Assembly: GCF_007556685.1 (NCBI RefSeq)
Contig: NZ_VJON01000031.1
Coordinates: 1-35,360, forward strand
Source: Tepidimonas charontis
Lineage (GTDB): Bacteria; Pseudomonadota; Gammaproteobacteria; Burkholderiales; Burkholderiaceae_C
Direction: 5' to 3'
Length of the DNA stretch: 35,360 bases
Shown: one piece after another, positions 15,801 through 24,271 of the stretch
Layout: every line of letters begins with the position of its first letter
Numbering within the stretch: the stretch's first letter is position 1
Translations under genes and position numbers: made by a program
The notes under the pieces: generated by a model
The model's database searches: none
Seen by the model: only the letters and a program-made list of their open reading frames with translations
What the model was told of the DNA's origin: nothing

Positions 15801-16948
15801 AACCGCTGCAGCGCCGCCAAATCGAGCCGATCAGCGCGCAGCGCCCAGGCGCGCAGCGCGTCGGCGACGGTCGTCATTTCGAAGCGCCACTGCGTGGTCG
15901 GCCACGGCGTGCCATCTCCCCCCACGACGACGAGGCGATCCCCTTGCCAGACCAGTGTCGCACCGTCGCGCTGCAACTGCAGCCGCCCGGCCACGCGCGG
16001 CAGCACCAGCGGCTCGGGCACCCGCGCCGGCACGGCCCACGCCACATGGACGTCGCGCCAGTCCAGATCCGCCGTGACGGCTTGCGGCGTACCACGCCGC
16101 ACCGGCATCCACAGACGCAAGGCGCCATGCGCCTGCAAGGATTGCACCCCCCAAAGGGCGGCCGTGTCCAGATAGCGCCCGAGTTCGCGCATGTCCAGGC
16201 GCGGCGCGTGCGCATAGAGCTCACCGCTCCAGTCGCGCCAGCGGCCGGCGTGCGTCTGCCAAAAGGGGCGCACGAAGCGCCCACGCACGCTGAAGCGCTC
16301 GCCCCACTGCGGCGGCGGGGTGGCGTCGAGCCGCCACTCGTGGCGCAAGCCGGGGTTGCGCACCAACAGGTCCACCGCCTCCAGCGTCAACGGCGGCACG
16401 TGTGGCCGCGTTTCGTCGATCCACGACAGGCGCCCGCCGCGCAGGTGGAATTCGCGCTGCGCAAAAAACCAGTCCGCCACCGCACTGTCGTCCTCAGGCG
16501 TGGCGCTCACATCGAGGCCGGCCACGCGCAGGCGGCCATCGGGCAGGCGCCGCACCTCCAGCACGGGCGCTTCCACCAGCAGGCGGTCCACTCCCAGCCG
16601 CCACAACGAACGCACCGAGACGTCGGCAGCGACGCGCGGCAGCGCCAACGCGGTGTTGCCTTCGGCGTCGTGCAGGCGAACGTCATACAGCGTCAGCGCT
16701 GCCGTGGCCCAGCGCGCCTCGGCTTCGACGCGGCCAATGCGCACCGGCACCCCCAACGCACGTGTGGCCACGGCCTCCAGCGTCGGACGCCAGGCCTCGA
16801 CTCGCGGCACAATCCACCATTGCAGGGCGCCCCAGCCCACCAGCAATCCGATCCAAAATAGGAGCGCTGCGCCCAGGAGCCATCGCGACAGCTGCGCGAG
16901 TACACGCAGCTGCCATGTCGGCTGGAGGGGAGGCGCGGTTGGAGTCAC
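12824..16948 (-). CDS. YhdP family AsmA-like envelope protein
   Basis: Very large (1374 residues) inner-membrane-anchored protein of the YhdP/AsmA-like group. Members form long periplasmic beta-rich bridges and are implicated in phospholipid transport to the outer membrane. An N-terminal helix at about residues 22-46 (LLGAALLFWIGLLVGWGALQWWIV) is followed by VPRVEAWRPTLEAVATRALGVPVRIGRVEA, the family start. The C-terminal end has the AsmA-like block VNAAVLIEGSADLVRETQDLTAVVIPELNAGTASLLAAAVNPVTGLGTLIAQ. The start codon is GTG 16948 with no visible ribosome-binding site; no in-frame ATG is near. It is divergent from glnE with 8 nt between start codons and is coupled to the downstream nitrilase gene. 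Confidence 0.88.
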   Translation of the reverse strand: MTPTAPPLQPTWQLRVLAQLSRWLLGAALLFWIGLLVGWGALQWWIVPRVEAWRPTLEAVATRALGVPVRIGRVEAEARWATAALTLYDVRLHDAEGNTALALPRVAADVSVRSLWRLGVDRLLVEAPVLEVRRLPDGRLRVAGLDVSATPEDDSAVADWFFAQREFHLRGGRLSWIDETRPHVPPLTLEAVDLLVRNPGLRHEWRLDATPPPQWGERFSVRGRFVRPFWQTHAGRWRDWSGELYAHAPRLDMRELGRYLDTAALWGVQSLQAHGALRLWMPVRRGTPQAVTADLDWRDVHVAWAVPARVPEPLVLPRVAGRLQLQRDGATLVWQGDRLVVVGGDGTPWPTTQWRFEMTTVADALRAWALRADRLDLAALQRLVRVLPVDEAVHDWARATEPVGAVEDLSLRWAAAEAGARPRWAASGRVRGLGLRAGEPGTAPAPDVPAFGRPGLQGVDAEFAFDETGGRATLTLRRGALVFPGVFEDPRLAFDELDAELRWRLDGDAVDVDVPRLRFANADAAGSGRARWRTADPASSRARDRFPGVLDLDVQLSRANAAQVARYLPLTVDADARHYVRTAVRAGQASEVRFRVSGDLWDFPFASAADGRFDVRARLRDVTLDYAPVYLLPAGSVPWPALEGVNAELVIERHRLDIRQAEGRVVGQAALRAQQVHAVIDDYMADHPQLRVQGTVRGPGDEALRFVRISPLRGLTAQALDAARASGTLEVGLDLRIPLDDADATRVRGQVRLAGNDVQVRPDTPLLQAVRGTLDFSEAGFEMRAATARALGGELRFGGAMTRVDGAAVVRFDAQGSFTAEGLAAGADWDWARWLARHARGGARYALQLVFDARGSALRFDSDLRGLAVNLPAPLNKPADGAWPLHVRIDPLTDGAAQAVRDRLRVALDTGAPATAIEAEYERQHRGERTDVLRGRLALGAELPAWPEMGVAAAVRMAELDLDAWTQRLAEPADGSAARPLTPWAGDAAGYWPQQIGVSVQRVRWAGRDFDGLTLGGTRDGGLWRLSVAARQFDGYVEYRGGAEERLLARLAYLHIPASAQADLERWASQPGSMPALDVVVDAFELGDRALGRLEIVAANREARQGAEAVREWRLQTLRLTVPEARLSASGNWAPTPSLTAPGQAAAARRTALQLRLDIDDAGALLRRFGFADVVRGGRGGLEGALGWLGSPLALHTPSLSGELQIDVQRGQFLKADPGVAKLLGVLSLQSLPRRLVLDFRDVFSEGFAFDYLRGDVRIVRGAASTRNLQMRGVNAAVLIEGSADLVRETQDLTAVVIPELNAGTASLLAAAVNPVTGLGTLIAQWLLREPLQAAATQTFRIHGSWADPQVERVARTIESSAAPGTENRQERMP

Positions 16949-16956
16949 ACGAAATT

Positions 16957-19716
16957 ATGATGTCGAGCGCCCCGGTTGGTTCAGCCGACGCCGCCTACAG
17001 CCGATTCGTGCAACGCGTGCGCCGGCGCTACGCCGACGAGTTGGCGCTGCTGCCCGACGGCGCCCCGACGGCGCAGAGTTTGCAGCAGACCTGGCAGGCC
17101 CTGTGCGCGCGCGGCTACGCGCCGGCGGCGGCGCTGCGCGTGTTGCGCCATTTGACACTGGAGCGCTTGGCGGTGTTGGACTGCGAACACCAAGCGCCGC
17201 TGGAGGTGGTGACACATGGGGTCACCGCGTTGGCCGAACTGGCGCTCGACGCAGCGGCGCAACTGGCCTGCGCCGAGCTCGATGCGCTGCACGGCGCACC
17301 GCGCGCACCGCAGGATGAGCCGCCGGGGCCGCCCGCCCCGCCCCCCGACCCCGATCGACGCTGCGCGTGGTGGATCGTCGGCATGGGCAAGCTGGGCGCG
17401 CGTGAACTCAACGTCTCCAGCGACATCGACCTCATCTACGTCTACGAGGGCGAGGGCGAGACCGCGGGCAACACCGAGGGCCGCAACCGCATCAGCAATC
17501 ATGAATATTTCGCCAAGATCGTCAAGCGCATGCACGCCCTGCTGGCGGATGTCACCGAGCACGGGCAGGTGTTCCGTATCGACTTGGCGCTGCGTCCGAA
17601 TGGCAACTCCGGCCCGCCGGCAGTGTCCCTGGGCGCGCTGGAGGACTACTTCCAGGTGCAGGGACGCGAATGGGAGCGCTTTGCCTGGCTGAAAAGCCGC
17701 GTGGTGGCGCCGGCCGAAAGTGCGCGGCGCGACGGCACGGGGGCGTGGTTGCGGCCGGTGGTGCTGCCCTTCGTCTTTCGCCGCTATCTGGACTACAGCG
17801 TCTTCGAAGCCTTGCGCCGCTTGCACCGCCAAATCCGCGAACACGCCGCGCGGCGGGCGGCTGGTCATCCGGAGCGCGCGCACGACGTCAAGCTCTCGCG
17901 CGGTGGCATCCGTGAAATCGAGTTCATCGTGCAGCTGCTGCAAGTGGTGCGCGGCGGGCAGTTTCCAGAACTGCGCACCCGCCCGACGCTGCAGGCGCTG
18001 CAGCGCATCACCCGCGCTGGCCTGATGCCGCCCGACAAAGCGCAGCAACTCGCCGAGGCCTATGTATTTTTGCGCCGCGTCGAGCACCGCATCCAGTACC
18101 TGGACGACCAGCAAACCCACGTACTGCCCACGCGCGACGACGACCTGGCGTGGATCGCCGTCACCATGGGCTTTGCCGATACGCCGGCCTTTCTGCGGGC
18201 GCTGGATGCGCACCGCGAGGTAGTGGCGCAGGAGTTCGATACTCTGCTCGGCGGCGATGCCGCCGCCAGCTGCCCCGGCAAAGGCTGCAACGGCCACACG
18301 CCCGCCGCCGATGATTTGCAAGCGCTGCTGCCGACCTTGCCACCGGGCTTCGCCCAGCGCGTGGCCGCCTGGTGCGACCACCCGCGCGTGCTGGCGTTGC
18401 GCGATGAGGCGCGCCTGCGCCTAGCGCGCCTGGTGGAGCGCACCGGCGCCTGGATCGAGGCCGGGCGCGTCAGCGAAACCGCCGCCGTGCGCCTGGCGGA
18501 CTGGATCGAACCGCTGCTGCGGCGCGAAAGCTACCTGGCGCTGCTGCAGGAGCGCCCGGCCGTGCACGAGCGCTTGCTGCGCGTGCTGGGCGCGGCACGC
18601 TGGCCGGCGCGCTATCTGATGCGCCACCCCGGCGTCATCGACGAGCTGGCCAGCCGTGAGCTCTACGAGGAGCGCTTCGACCGCGCCACCTTTTTGGCCG
18701 AGCTGGAGGCGCGGCGCTGGTCGCTGCACAAAACCGGCGAAGACGACGACGAAACGCTGCTGGATCTGCTGCGCCGCGCCCACCATGCCGAGGTCTTTCG
18801 CACGCTGGCACGCGACGTCGAGGGGCTGTTGACGGTGGAACAGGTGGCCGACGATTTGAGTGCCTTGGCCGACGCCGTGCTGCACGTCACCGGGCTGTGG
18901 TGCTGGCAGCGGCTGAAAAACCGCCACGTCGAGGCCCCGCGCCACGCCATCATCGGCTACGGCAAGCTGGGCGGCAAAGAGCTCGGCTACGGCAGCGACC
19001 TCGACTTGGTGTTCGTCTACGACGACGATGATGAGCGCGCGCCCGAGGTGTATGCCGCCTTCGTGCGCAAGCTCATCAACTGGCTCACCGTCAAGACCGG
19101 CGAGGGTGACCTGTACGAAATCGACACCGCGCTGCGCCCCAACGGCAACTCGGGCCTGCTGGTGACGAGCTTTCGCGCCTACGCCGACTACCAGCAAAAC
19201 CGCGGCAGCAACACCGCCTGGACCTGGGAACACCAGGCGATGACGCGGGCGCGCTGCGTCGTCGGCGACGAGGCGCTGCGCGCGCGCTTCGACGCCGTGC
19301 GCGAAGCCGTCATCACCGCGCCGCGCGACCGGCAGGCACTCGCCGGCGAAATCCGTGCCATGCGGCAGCGTCTGTACGACGCGCACCCGGTGCGCGGCGA
19401 GCGCTTCGACCTCAAACACAGCCCCGGCGGCATGATCGACGTCGAATTCGCCGTGCAGTACCTGGTGCTGGCGCACAGCGCCGAGCACCCGGCGCTGCGT
19501 GACAACGCCGGCAACATCGCCCTGCTGCAACGCGCCGAAAGCGCCGGCTTGTTGCCCGCGGGCGTCGGCCATGCCGCCGCCGACGCCTACCGTCGCCTGC
19601 GTGCGCTGCAACATCGCGCCCGGCTCGACGAAGCCAGCACCCAAATCGACCCCGCCGACGTCACCGCTGAACGCCAAGCGGTGCTGGCGCTGTGGCAGCA
19701 CGTCTTGGGCGGGTGA
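16957..19716 (+). CDS. glnE: Bifunctional glutamine synthetase adenylyltransferase/deadenylase GlnE
   Basis: Adds AMP to or removes AMP from glutamine synthetase in response to PII and glutamine, tuning ammonia assimilation. The 919-residue protein has both nucleotidyltransferase domains intact. The N-terminal deadenylase domain has GMGKLGARELNVSSDIDLIYVY near residue 143 and SRGGIREIEFIVQ; the C-terminal adenylylase domain has GYGKLGGKELGYGSDLDLVFVYDDD and HSPGGMIDVEFAVQYL. Start ATG 16957 (or 16960, adjacent ATG) follows GGAG by 12 nt. The open frame extends far upstream but only antisense to yhdP. Together with the sigma-54 peptide operon and ptsN it adds to a nitrogen-related set in this window. 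Confidence 0.94.
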   Translation: MMSSAPVGSADAAYSRFVQRVRRRYADELALLPDGAPTAQSLQQTWQALCARGYAPAAALRVLRHLTLERLAVLDCEHQAPLEVVTHGVTALAELALDAAAQLACAELDALHGAPRAPQDEPPGPPAPPPDPDRRCAWWIVGMGKLGARELNVSSDIDLIYVYEGEGETAGNTEGRNRISNHEYFAKIVKRMHALLADVTEHGQVFRIDLALRPNGNSGPPAVSLGALEDYFQVQGREWERFAWLKSRVVAPAESARRDGTGAWLRPVVLPFVFRRYLDYSVFEALRRLHRQIREHAARRAAGHPERAHDVKLSRGGIREIEFIVQLLQVVRGGQFPELRTRPTLQALQRITRAGLMPPDKAQQLAEAYVFLRRVEHRIQYLDDQQTHVLPTRDDDLAWIAVTMGFADTPAFLRALDAHREVVAQEFDTLLGGDAAASCPGKGCNGHTPAADDLQALLPTLPPGFAQRVAAWCDHPRVLALRDEARLRLARLVERTGAWIEAGRVSETAAVRLADWIEPLLRRESYLALLQERPAVHERLLRVLGAARWPARYLMRHPGVIDELASRELYEERFDRATFLAELEARRWSLHKTGEDDDETLLDLLRRAHHAEVFRTLARDVEGLLTVEQVADDLSALADAVLHVTGLWCWQRLKNRHVEAPRHAIIGYGKLGGKELGYGSDLDLVFVYDDDDERAPEVYAAFVRKLINWLTVKTGEGDLYEIDTALRPNGNSGLLVTSFRAYADYQQNRGSNTAWTWEHQAMTRARCVVGDEALRARFDAVREAVITAPRDRQALAGEIRAMRQRLYDAHPVRGERFDLKHSPGGMIDVEFAVQYLVLAHSAEHPALRDNAGNIALLQRAESAGLLPAGVGHAAADAYRRLRALQHRARLDEASTQIDPADVTAERQAVLALWQHVLGG

Positions 19717-19862
19717 CGGGAGCCGCCGCCCGCACCAACCCCATTCGCCACCAGGGGATTGGCGCTGACACCTGCCCATCGTGCTGGCGCACTCTACGAT
19801 CCGCAGCGTCGCACTGTGTGGACGTCGCCCGCCGCCACCCCAACACACCCCGAGGACTTGCG

Positions 19863-20441
19863 ATGCGCTATCCCCGCCGCTCGATCCTGGCGCTCGGCGC
19901 CCTCTTGCCCCTGTCGATCATGTCTGCCGACGTTGCTGCCACCCAACCCGACCCCGCGTCCTGCCCGTCCATCCTGCAGCACCGCTTCGACCGCCTGCAA
20001 GACGAGCAACCGCAGGACCTGTGCCAATACGCGGGCCGCGTGGTGCTGGTGGTCAACACCGCCAGCTACTGCGGCTTCACTCAGCAGTACAAGGGGCTGG
20101 AGGCGTTGTACCGCCGCTACCGCGACCGCGGGCTGGTGGTGCTGGGCTTTCCGTCCAACGACTTTGGACAACAAGAGCCGGGCAGCAACCAACAAATCGC
20201 CGAATTCTGCGAAAACACCTTTGGCGTGCAGTTTCCGATGTTCGCCAAGTCGCATGTCATCGGCCCGCAGGCCAACCCGTTGTTCAAGCAACTGGCCGAG
20301 CGCACCGGCACCACGCCCAAGTGGAATTTCTACAAATACCTCATCAGCCGCGACGGCCGCACCGTGCTGGCCTACAGCAGCCTCACCGCCCCCGACAGCG
20401 GCAGCCTGCGGCGTGACATCGAGCGCCTGTTGGGGTCATGA
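19863..20441 (+). CDS. Exported glutathione peroxidase family protein
   Basis: Thiol peroxidase of the GPx family reducing hydroperoxides. The 192-residue protein starts with a signal peptide (MRYPRRSILALGALLPLSIMSADVAA), so it is predicted to act in the periplasm. It has the peroxidatic Cys70 in VVNTASYCGFTQQYKGLE, the FPSNDFGQQEPGS block with the conserved Gln, and KWNFYKYLI with the conserved Trp/Asn. Cysteines at about 34 and 54 precede the domain. GAGGA lies 6 nt before ATG 19863. It is transcribed alone after glnE (146 nt gap) and converges on the NlpC/P60 gene. The intervening 20442-20667 holds only a weak dyad, CTGGCA...TGCCAG at 20525-20550. Confidence 0.9.
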   Translation: MRYPRRSILALGALLPLSIMSADVAATQPDPASCPSILQHRFDRLQDEQPQDLCQYAGRVVLVVNTASYCGFTQQYKGLEALYRRYRDRGLVVLGFPSNDFGQQEPGSNQQIAEFCENTFGVQFPMFAKSHVIGPQANPLFKQLAERTGTTPKWNFYKYLISRDGRTVLAYSSLTAPDSGSLRRDIERLLGS

Positions 20442-20667
20442 GCCCGCCCCACCCCAACGACGCCACGGCCGCCGACGCGCCGCGTGCAGCGGTCAGGGAG
20501 ACGGTGAGGCGGCACGTCATCATCCTGGCAATTTTGGAGGGCCGTGCCAGATCTGCAAGGATGTAGCGAACCGTATCGCGAATGCCGCGCGATCTGCTTG
20601 GACCAGCAGAGTTGGCGCGACGACCGGGGCTGGCCTCGGTGCGTGGGGGAATGTGGGGACGGTGAGA

Positions 20668-21312
20668 TCAGCGCACCGGGCCGTCCAGCGCCTCGACCCG
20701 GCGCGCCCCGTTGAAGCGGCGCGCCCAGTAGCGATCGTTCATATCGCTGATTTTGACGCTGTCACCCTTGCGGGGCGAATGGATGAATTTGCCGTCACCC
20801 AGGTACACGCCCACATGGCTGAAGGCGCGCCGCATCGTGTTGAAAAAGACCAGATCACCCGGGCGCAGCTCGTCCTTGGCGATCGGGGTGGTGGTCTGCG
20901 CCTGTTCGGCGGCACGGCGCGGCAACACCAGTCCGAGCGTGTTCGCATAGACGTAGCGCACCAGGCCACTGCAGTCCAAACCCGTTTGCGGGTTACCGCC
21001 ACCCATGCGGTACGGTACACCGATGAGCCCCAGCGCCGTGTCGACGAGCCGGGAGGCAACGGTGCCCGTGTCAGCGCCAACGGTTTGCAGTTGACGCACC
21101 CAGTCACCGACCGCCAGTGGCCCGCTGCCACTGTTGGCTGGCGCCAAGAGGGAAGTGCTCGGCCCCGCCACCGGGGCTGTGGCGTGTTCAGCGACGTCAG
21201 CGACCGACCGGGGGTTGGCTGGCGGCGCGGGTGCCCCGTCTTCGGCCACGGGCGCAGCCAGCAGCGCACCGGCGTAACCGACAAGGACGAGGAAACAGAG
21301 CAAGCGCAACAT
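20668..21312 (-). CDS. NlpC/P60 (C40) family cell-wall peptidase
   Basis: Exported cysteine peptidase expected to cut peptide cross-links or stems of peptidoglycan. The 214-residue protein has a signal peptide (MLRLLCFLVLVGYAGALLAA), a Pro/Ala-rich linker to about residue 65 and an NlpC/P60 domain with the catalytic Cys in LDCSGLVRYVY and His in FSHVGVYLGDGKFIHSP. ATG 21312 gives the clean signal peptide; 37 further upstream codons are open but not signal-like. An extended -10 (TGCTATCAT) ends 8 nt before the ATG with no Shine-Dalgarno sequence, suggesting a leaderless transcript. It lies 123 nt downstream of holA. Confidence 0.9.
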   Translation of the reverse strand: MLRLLCFLVLVGYAGALLAAPVAEDGAPAPPANPRSVADVAEHATAPVAGPSTSLLAPANSGSGPLAVGDWVRQLQTVGADTGTVASRLVDTALGLIGVPYRMGGGNPQTGLDCSGLVRYVYANTLGLVLPRRAAEQAQTTTPIAKDELRPGDLVFFNTMRRAFSHVGVYLGDGKFIHSPRKGDSVKISDMNDRYWARRFNGARRVEALDGPVR

Positions 21313-21320
21313 CGCGCGTG

Positions 21321-21326
21321 ATGATA
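21321..21326 (-). promoter_or_regulatory. Extended -10 element just before nlpC/P60 gene
   Basis: The minus strand reads TGC-TATCAT, an extended -10 whose last base is 8 nt from the start codon. No -35 element is evident. The transcript would begin at or within two bases of the ATG. Confidence 0.4.
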
Positions 21327-21435
21327 GCAGACCGGCATGAGCGCTGCGCCTGCATGCGCCACAGCGCCCCCTGGGCATGCCTGAGCACGCGCCCTTACCC
21401 GTCGATAGGCGAACTGCTGGCACGGCCCGGCGTCC

Positions 21436-22509
21436 TCAACGGCCGCCGCCGCTGGCGGGCACGCTGCATCCCGCCGCCACCGTCAGCGCCAGGCGCTGCA
21501 GCGCGACCCAGGGATCGGGCGGCCAGTCCGGATCGGGCAGGCCCTTGACGATACCGTCCACGATCTGGGCGTGCACCAGCCAGCGCGCCGTCAGCGCCGT
21601 GCGCAGACGCGGCAGCAGGCGCTCGTAGCGTTTTTCGCGTGGACCCCAGACGCGCTGCTCGCGCAACACCAGCGCCAGCGGCTGTCCGGCGTCGAGCTGC
21701 TGGCGGCAGCGGTGCAGCGTGCGCAACTCCTCGGCCAGCGCCCAGTGCACCGGCACGGGCGCGACGCCTTCGGCCTGCAGGCCCTCCAGCATCCGCTGCA
21801 CGCGCGCCACCGCCCCGTCCAGCACCGCCTCGGGCAAGCGAAACGGGTCGTAGCGCGCCACATCCAGCACGGCGGTGCGCACCTGCTCGAAACTGAGCTC
21901 ACCCGGTGGGTATAACAGGCCCAGTTTGGCGATTTCTTGGTGTGCGGCCAGCAGATTGCCCTCCACCCGATCGGCCAGAAAGGCCAGCGTGCGCTGCCCT
22001 GGCTCGCCGGCGGCCACATGCTGCCCCTGCTGGCGCAGCCGCTGGGCGATCCAGGCCGGCAACTGGGCCCGCTCCACCGGATCGATGCGCACCACCACGC
22101 CGTGCGTCTGCAGCGCTTCGTACCAGGTGCTTTTCAAGGAGGCGGCGTCCAGTTGCGGCAGCAGCACCAGGGTGAGCGTGTCGCCCGCCCGGGCCGCTTG
22201 GGCGGCCAAGCGTTGCAGGGCGTCGGCCCCGTCCTTGCCCGGCTTACCCGATGGGATGCGCAGCTCCAGCAGGCGGCGCTCGGCAAACAGGCTCAGCGCG
22301 CTGCCGGCCGCCAGCACCGCGCTCCAGTCGGTTTGCGCGCCGGCCACCGTCACGACGGTGCGCTCGCTGTAGCCGGCCGCCCGCGCAGCGGCGCGGATGG
22401 CGTCGGCGGCTTCTTGCACCAGCAGCGGCTCGTCGCCCTGCACCACATACAGCGGCGCCAATCCGCGGGCGAGCTGGGCGGTCAGGGCATCGGCGCGAAT
22501 GGTGGGCAT
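21436..22509 (-). CDS. holA: DNA polymerase III subunit delta
   Basis: Delta opens the beta sliding clamp within the clamp-loader complex at the replication fork. The 357-residue protein shows the family N-terminus LYVVQGDEPLLVQEAADAIR, the FAERRLLELRIPSGKPGKDG segment, LKSTWYEAL and the AAA+ lid/collar regions (RVEGNLLAAHQEIAKLGLLYP). In many proteobacteria holA follows leuS and lptE directly; here a plus-strand arginase-family gene lies between lptE and holA, so holA needs its own promoter. TACAAT ends 6 nt before the ATG, suggesting transcription starts at the start codon. Confidence 0.93.
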   Translation of the reverse strand: MPTIRADALTAQLARGLAPLYVVQGDEPLLVQEAADAIRAAARAAGYSERTVVTVAGAQTDWSAVLAAGSALSLFAERRLLELRIPSGKPGKDGADALQRLAAQAARAGDTLTLVLLPQLDAASLKSTWYEALQTHGVVVRIDPVERAQLPAWIAQRLRQQGQHVAAGEPGQRTLAFLADRVEGNLLAAHQEIAKLGLLYPPGELSFEQVRTAVLDVARYDPFRLPEAVLDGAVARVQRMLEGLQAEGVAPVPVHWALAEELRTLHRCRQQLDAGQPLALVLREQRVWGPREKRYERLLPRLRTALTARWLVHAQIVDGIVKGLPDPDWPPDPWVALQRLALTVAAGCSVPASGGGR

Positions 22510-22515
22510 GGCAGC

Positions 22516-22521
22516 ATTGTA
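22516..22521 (-). promoter_or_regulatory. -10-like element just before holA
   Basis: TACAAT on the minus strand, 6 nt before the holA ATG, with no recognisable -35 box and no Shine-Dalgarno sequence between. Confidence 0.3.
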
Positions 22522-22675
22522 GGCACGGCCTCAGGCGGGCCTGGCCATGGCCGGCGACGGCCCGTGTCACAATCCATGGCCACGTGCGTGCGTTGCGGCT
22601 TCGCTGTCCTGCGCCTGGCGCGCCCGCGCCTTGCCCGCCGATCCCCCCTTCGGCCTGCCCATTGCTGGTGTGACG

Positions 22676-23629
22676 ATGACAAACGATGTTGTTGCGCCCC
22701 CGACCGTTGCGCTCATCGGCGCGCCCACCGACGTGGGCGCCGGCGCACGCGGCGCCTCCATGGGGCCCGAAGCGCTGCGCGTGGCGGGTCTGCACACCGC
22801 GCTGGCCCACCACGGCGTGGTCGTCGAGGACTGGGGCAATCTCAGCGGTCCGGCCAACCCTTGGCAACCGGCGGTGGACGGTTATCGCCATCTGGACGAA
22901 GTGGTGCAGTGGAACCGCGCGGTCCATCGGGCGGTGGGTGCCGCGCTGGCACAGGGGCGGCTGCCGATTCTGCTCGGCGGCGACCACTGCCTGGCGGTGG
23001 GCTCGATCAGCGCCGTGGCGCAACACTGCCGCGCGCGCGGCCAGAAGCTGCGCGTGCTGTGGCTGGATGCGCACGCCGACTTCAACACCTCGGCGCTGAC
23101 GCCCAGCGGCAATCTGCACGGTATGCCGTTGGCCTGTCTGTGTGGCTTTGGCCCAGCGGCGCTGGTGCACCTGGGCGGCCAGGGGCCCGCCGTGCAGCCG
23201 CAGCAGGTGCGGCAAATCGGCATCCGCAGCGTCGACGCGGGCGAAAAGCGCTTCGTGCACGAGCAGGGCCTGGAGGTGTACGACATGCGCTACATCGACG
23301 AGATGGGCATGCGGCACACCATGGAGCAGGCGCTGGCCGGCGTGGACGCCGACACCCATTTGCACGTCAGCTTCGACGTGGATTTTCTGGATCCAGAGAT
23401 CGCGCCCGGCGTGGGCACCACGGTGCCCGGCGGCCCCACCTACCGCGAGGCCCAGCTGTGCATGGAAATGATTGCCGACACGGGGCGCCTGGGCAGCCTG
23501 GACATCGTGGAGCTCAACCCGGCGCTGGACGTGCGCAACCGCACCGCGCAACTGGCCGTGGACCTGGTGGAGAGCCTGTTCGGCAAGAGCACGCTGATGC
23601 GCGAGCACCAGGTGCGCCGCCGCGGCTGA
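22676..23629 (+). CDS. rocF: Arginase / ureohydrolase family protein
   Basis: Hydrolyses arginine to ornithine and urea, if the family assignment to arginase holds. The 317-residue protein has the binuclear manganese site: His104 in LGGDHCLAVGS, Asp131-x-His133-x-Asp135 in WLDAHADFNT, and Asp234/Asp236 in SFDVDFLDP, plus the PGVGTTVPGGPTYRE block. Residue 105 is Cys where most arginases have Ser (GGDHS). ATG 22676 gives the normal family start; GGTG just upstream is a weak ribosome-binding site, and the frame is open to 22547. It is a lone plus-strand gene between holA and lptE. Agmatinase or formiminoglutamase activity is possible but fits the motifs less well. Confidence 0.86.
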   Translation: MTNDVVAPPTVALIGAPTDVGAGARGASMGPEALRVAGLHTALAHHGVVVEDWGNLSGPANPWQPAVDGYRHLDEVVQWNRAVHRAVGAALAQGRLPILLGGDHCLAVGSISAVAQHCRARGQKLRVLWLDAHADFNTSALTPSGNLHGMPLACLCGFGPAALVHLGGQGPAVQPQQVRQIGIRSVDAGEKRFVHEQGLEVYDMRYIDEMGMRHTMEQALAGVDADTHLHVSFDVDFLDPEIAPGVGTTVPGGPTYREAQLCMEMIADTGRLGSLDIVELNPALDVRNRTAQLAVDLVESLFGKSTLMREHQVRRRG

Positions 23630-23737
23630 GGGCGGCACACGCTGCAGGCGGTGCATCGGCGCTGCCCCGTGGCCCGCGAGGACGCCCAGCCGCCCGCCCG
23701 CTGGCCAACGGAGCAGCGCTCGGGCCCCTGGGTATCC

Positions 23738-24271
23738 TCAGGGCCGCACCGCCGCCAAGCGCACCATTATCTGGCGCACCAGCGCCGCGCGCATATCGTC
23801 GAACAGCAGCGCCTCTTCGGCCTCTTTGCCCAGCACCACGGTTTCGGCGTAGCTGAGCTCGCGCTCCTGCTGCAACTCGGTGGGCTCGATCCATTCGCGC
23901 CCAGCGGGCGTGCGCAAGGCAAAACGCACACGATACCGCAGCAGCAGCTCGCGCACCTGGCCGGCGGCGGTGGTGCCCACCACCACCCACTCGCGCTGGT
24001 CCAGCGAGAGGTCGAGCACGGCGTCGGGCACCGGGACACCGTCGGCCGCTGCGGCCGGCGACGGCGCCGTCCACACCTGCACGCCGCTGGCGCGCAACTG
24101 GGCGCTCAGGCGCTGAGCCACCTCCCCACCGGCACCGGCCCCTTGCAGGCGCAGCGTGCGAAACGGCAACTGCAGGTTGGCACCGCGCCAGCGAAAGCCG
24201 CACCCCGTGCCGGCGGCGCCGAGCACGGCCAACCCGCAGACCAGCACGAGGCGGCGGCTCAATCGGTGCAT
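23738..24271 (-). CDS. lptE: LPS-assembly lipoprotein LptE
   Basis: LptE plugs the LptD barrel and helps insert lipopolysaccharide into the outer membrane. The 177-residue protein has a short lipoprotein signal ([24 protein letters not shown], lipidated Cys24) followed by GFRWRGANLQLPFRTLRLQG, the typical 'C-G-F-x-L-R-G' LptE start, and a C-terminal LLFDDMRAALVRQIMVRLAAV. The ATG overlaps the leuS stop (TGATG), so translation is coupled. The upstream GTG at 24274 is an alternative. The lipobox (GTGC) is unusual at -3. Confidence 0.88.
   Translation of the reverse strand: MHRLSRRLVLVCGLAVLGAAGTGCGFRWRGANLQLPFRTLRLQGAGAGGEVAQRLSAQLRASGVQVWTAPSPAAAADGVPVPDAVLDLSLDQREWVVVGTTAAGQVRELLLRYRVRFALRTPAGREWIEPTELQQERELSYAETVVLGKEAEEALLFDDMRAALVRQIMVRLAAVRP

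Noticed and set aside
13964-16861. A 965-codon open frame on the plus strand
   Set aside because: Antisense to yhdP; composition is that of a shadow frame and no recognisable motif is present.
20442-20667. Mobile-element relic between the glutathione peroxidase and NlpC/P60 genes
   Set aside because: The sequence is slightly less GC-rich and has a 6-bp dyad (20525-20550), but no transposase similarity, terminal repeat or T-run terminator could be seen.
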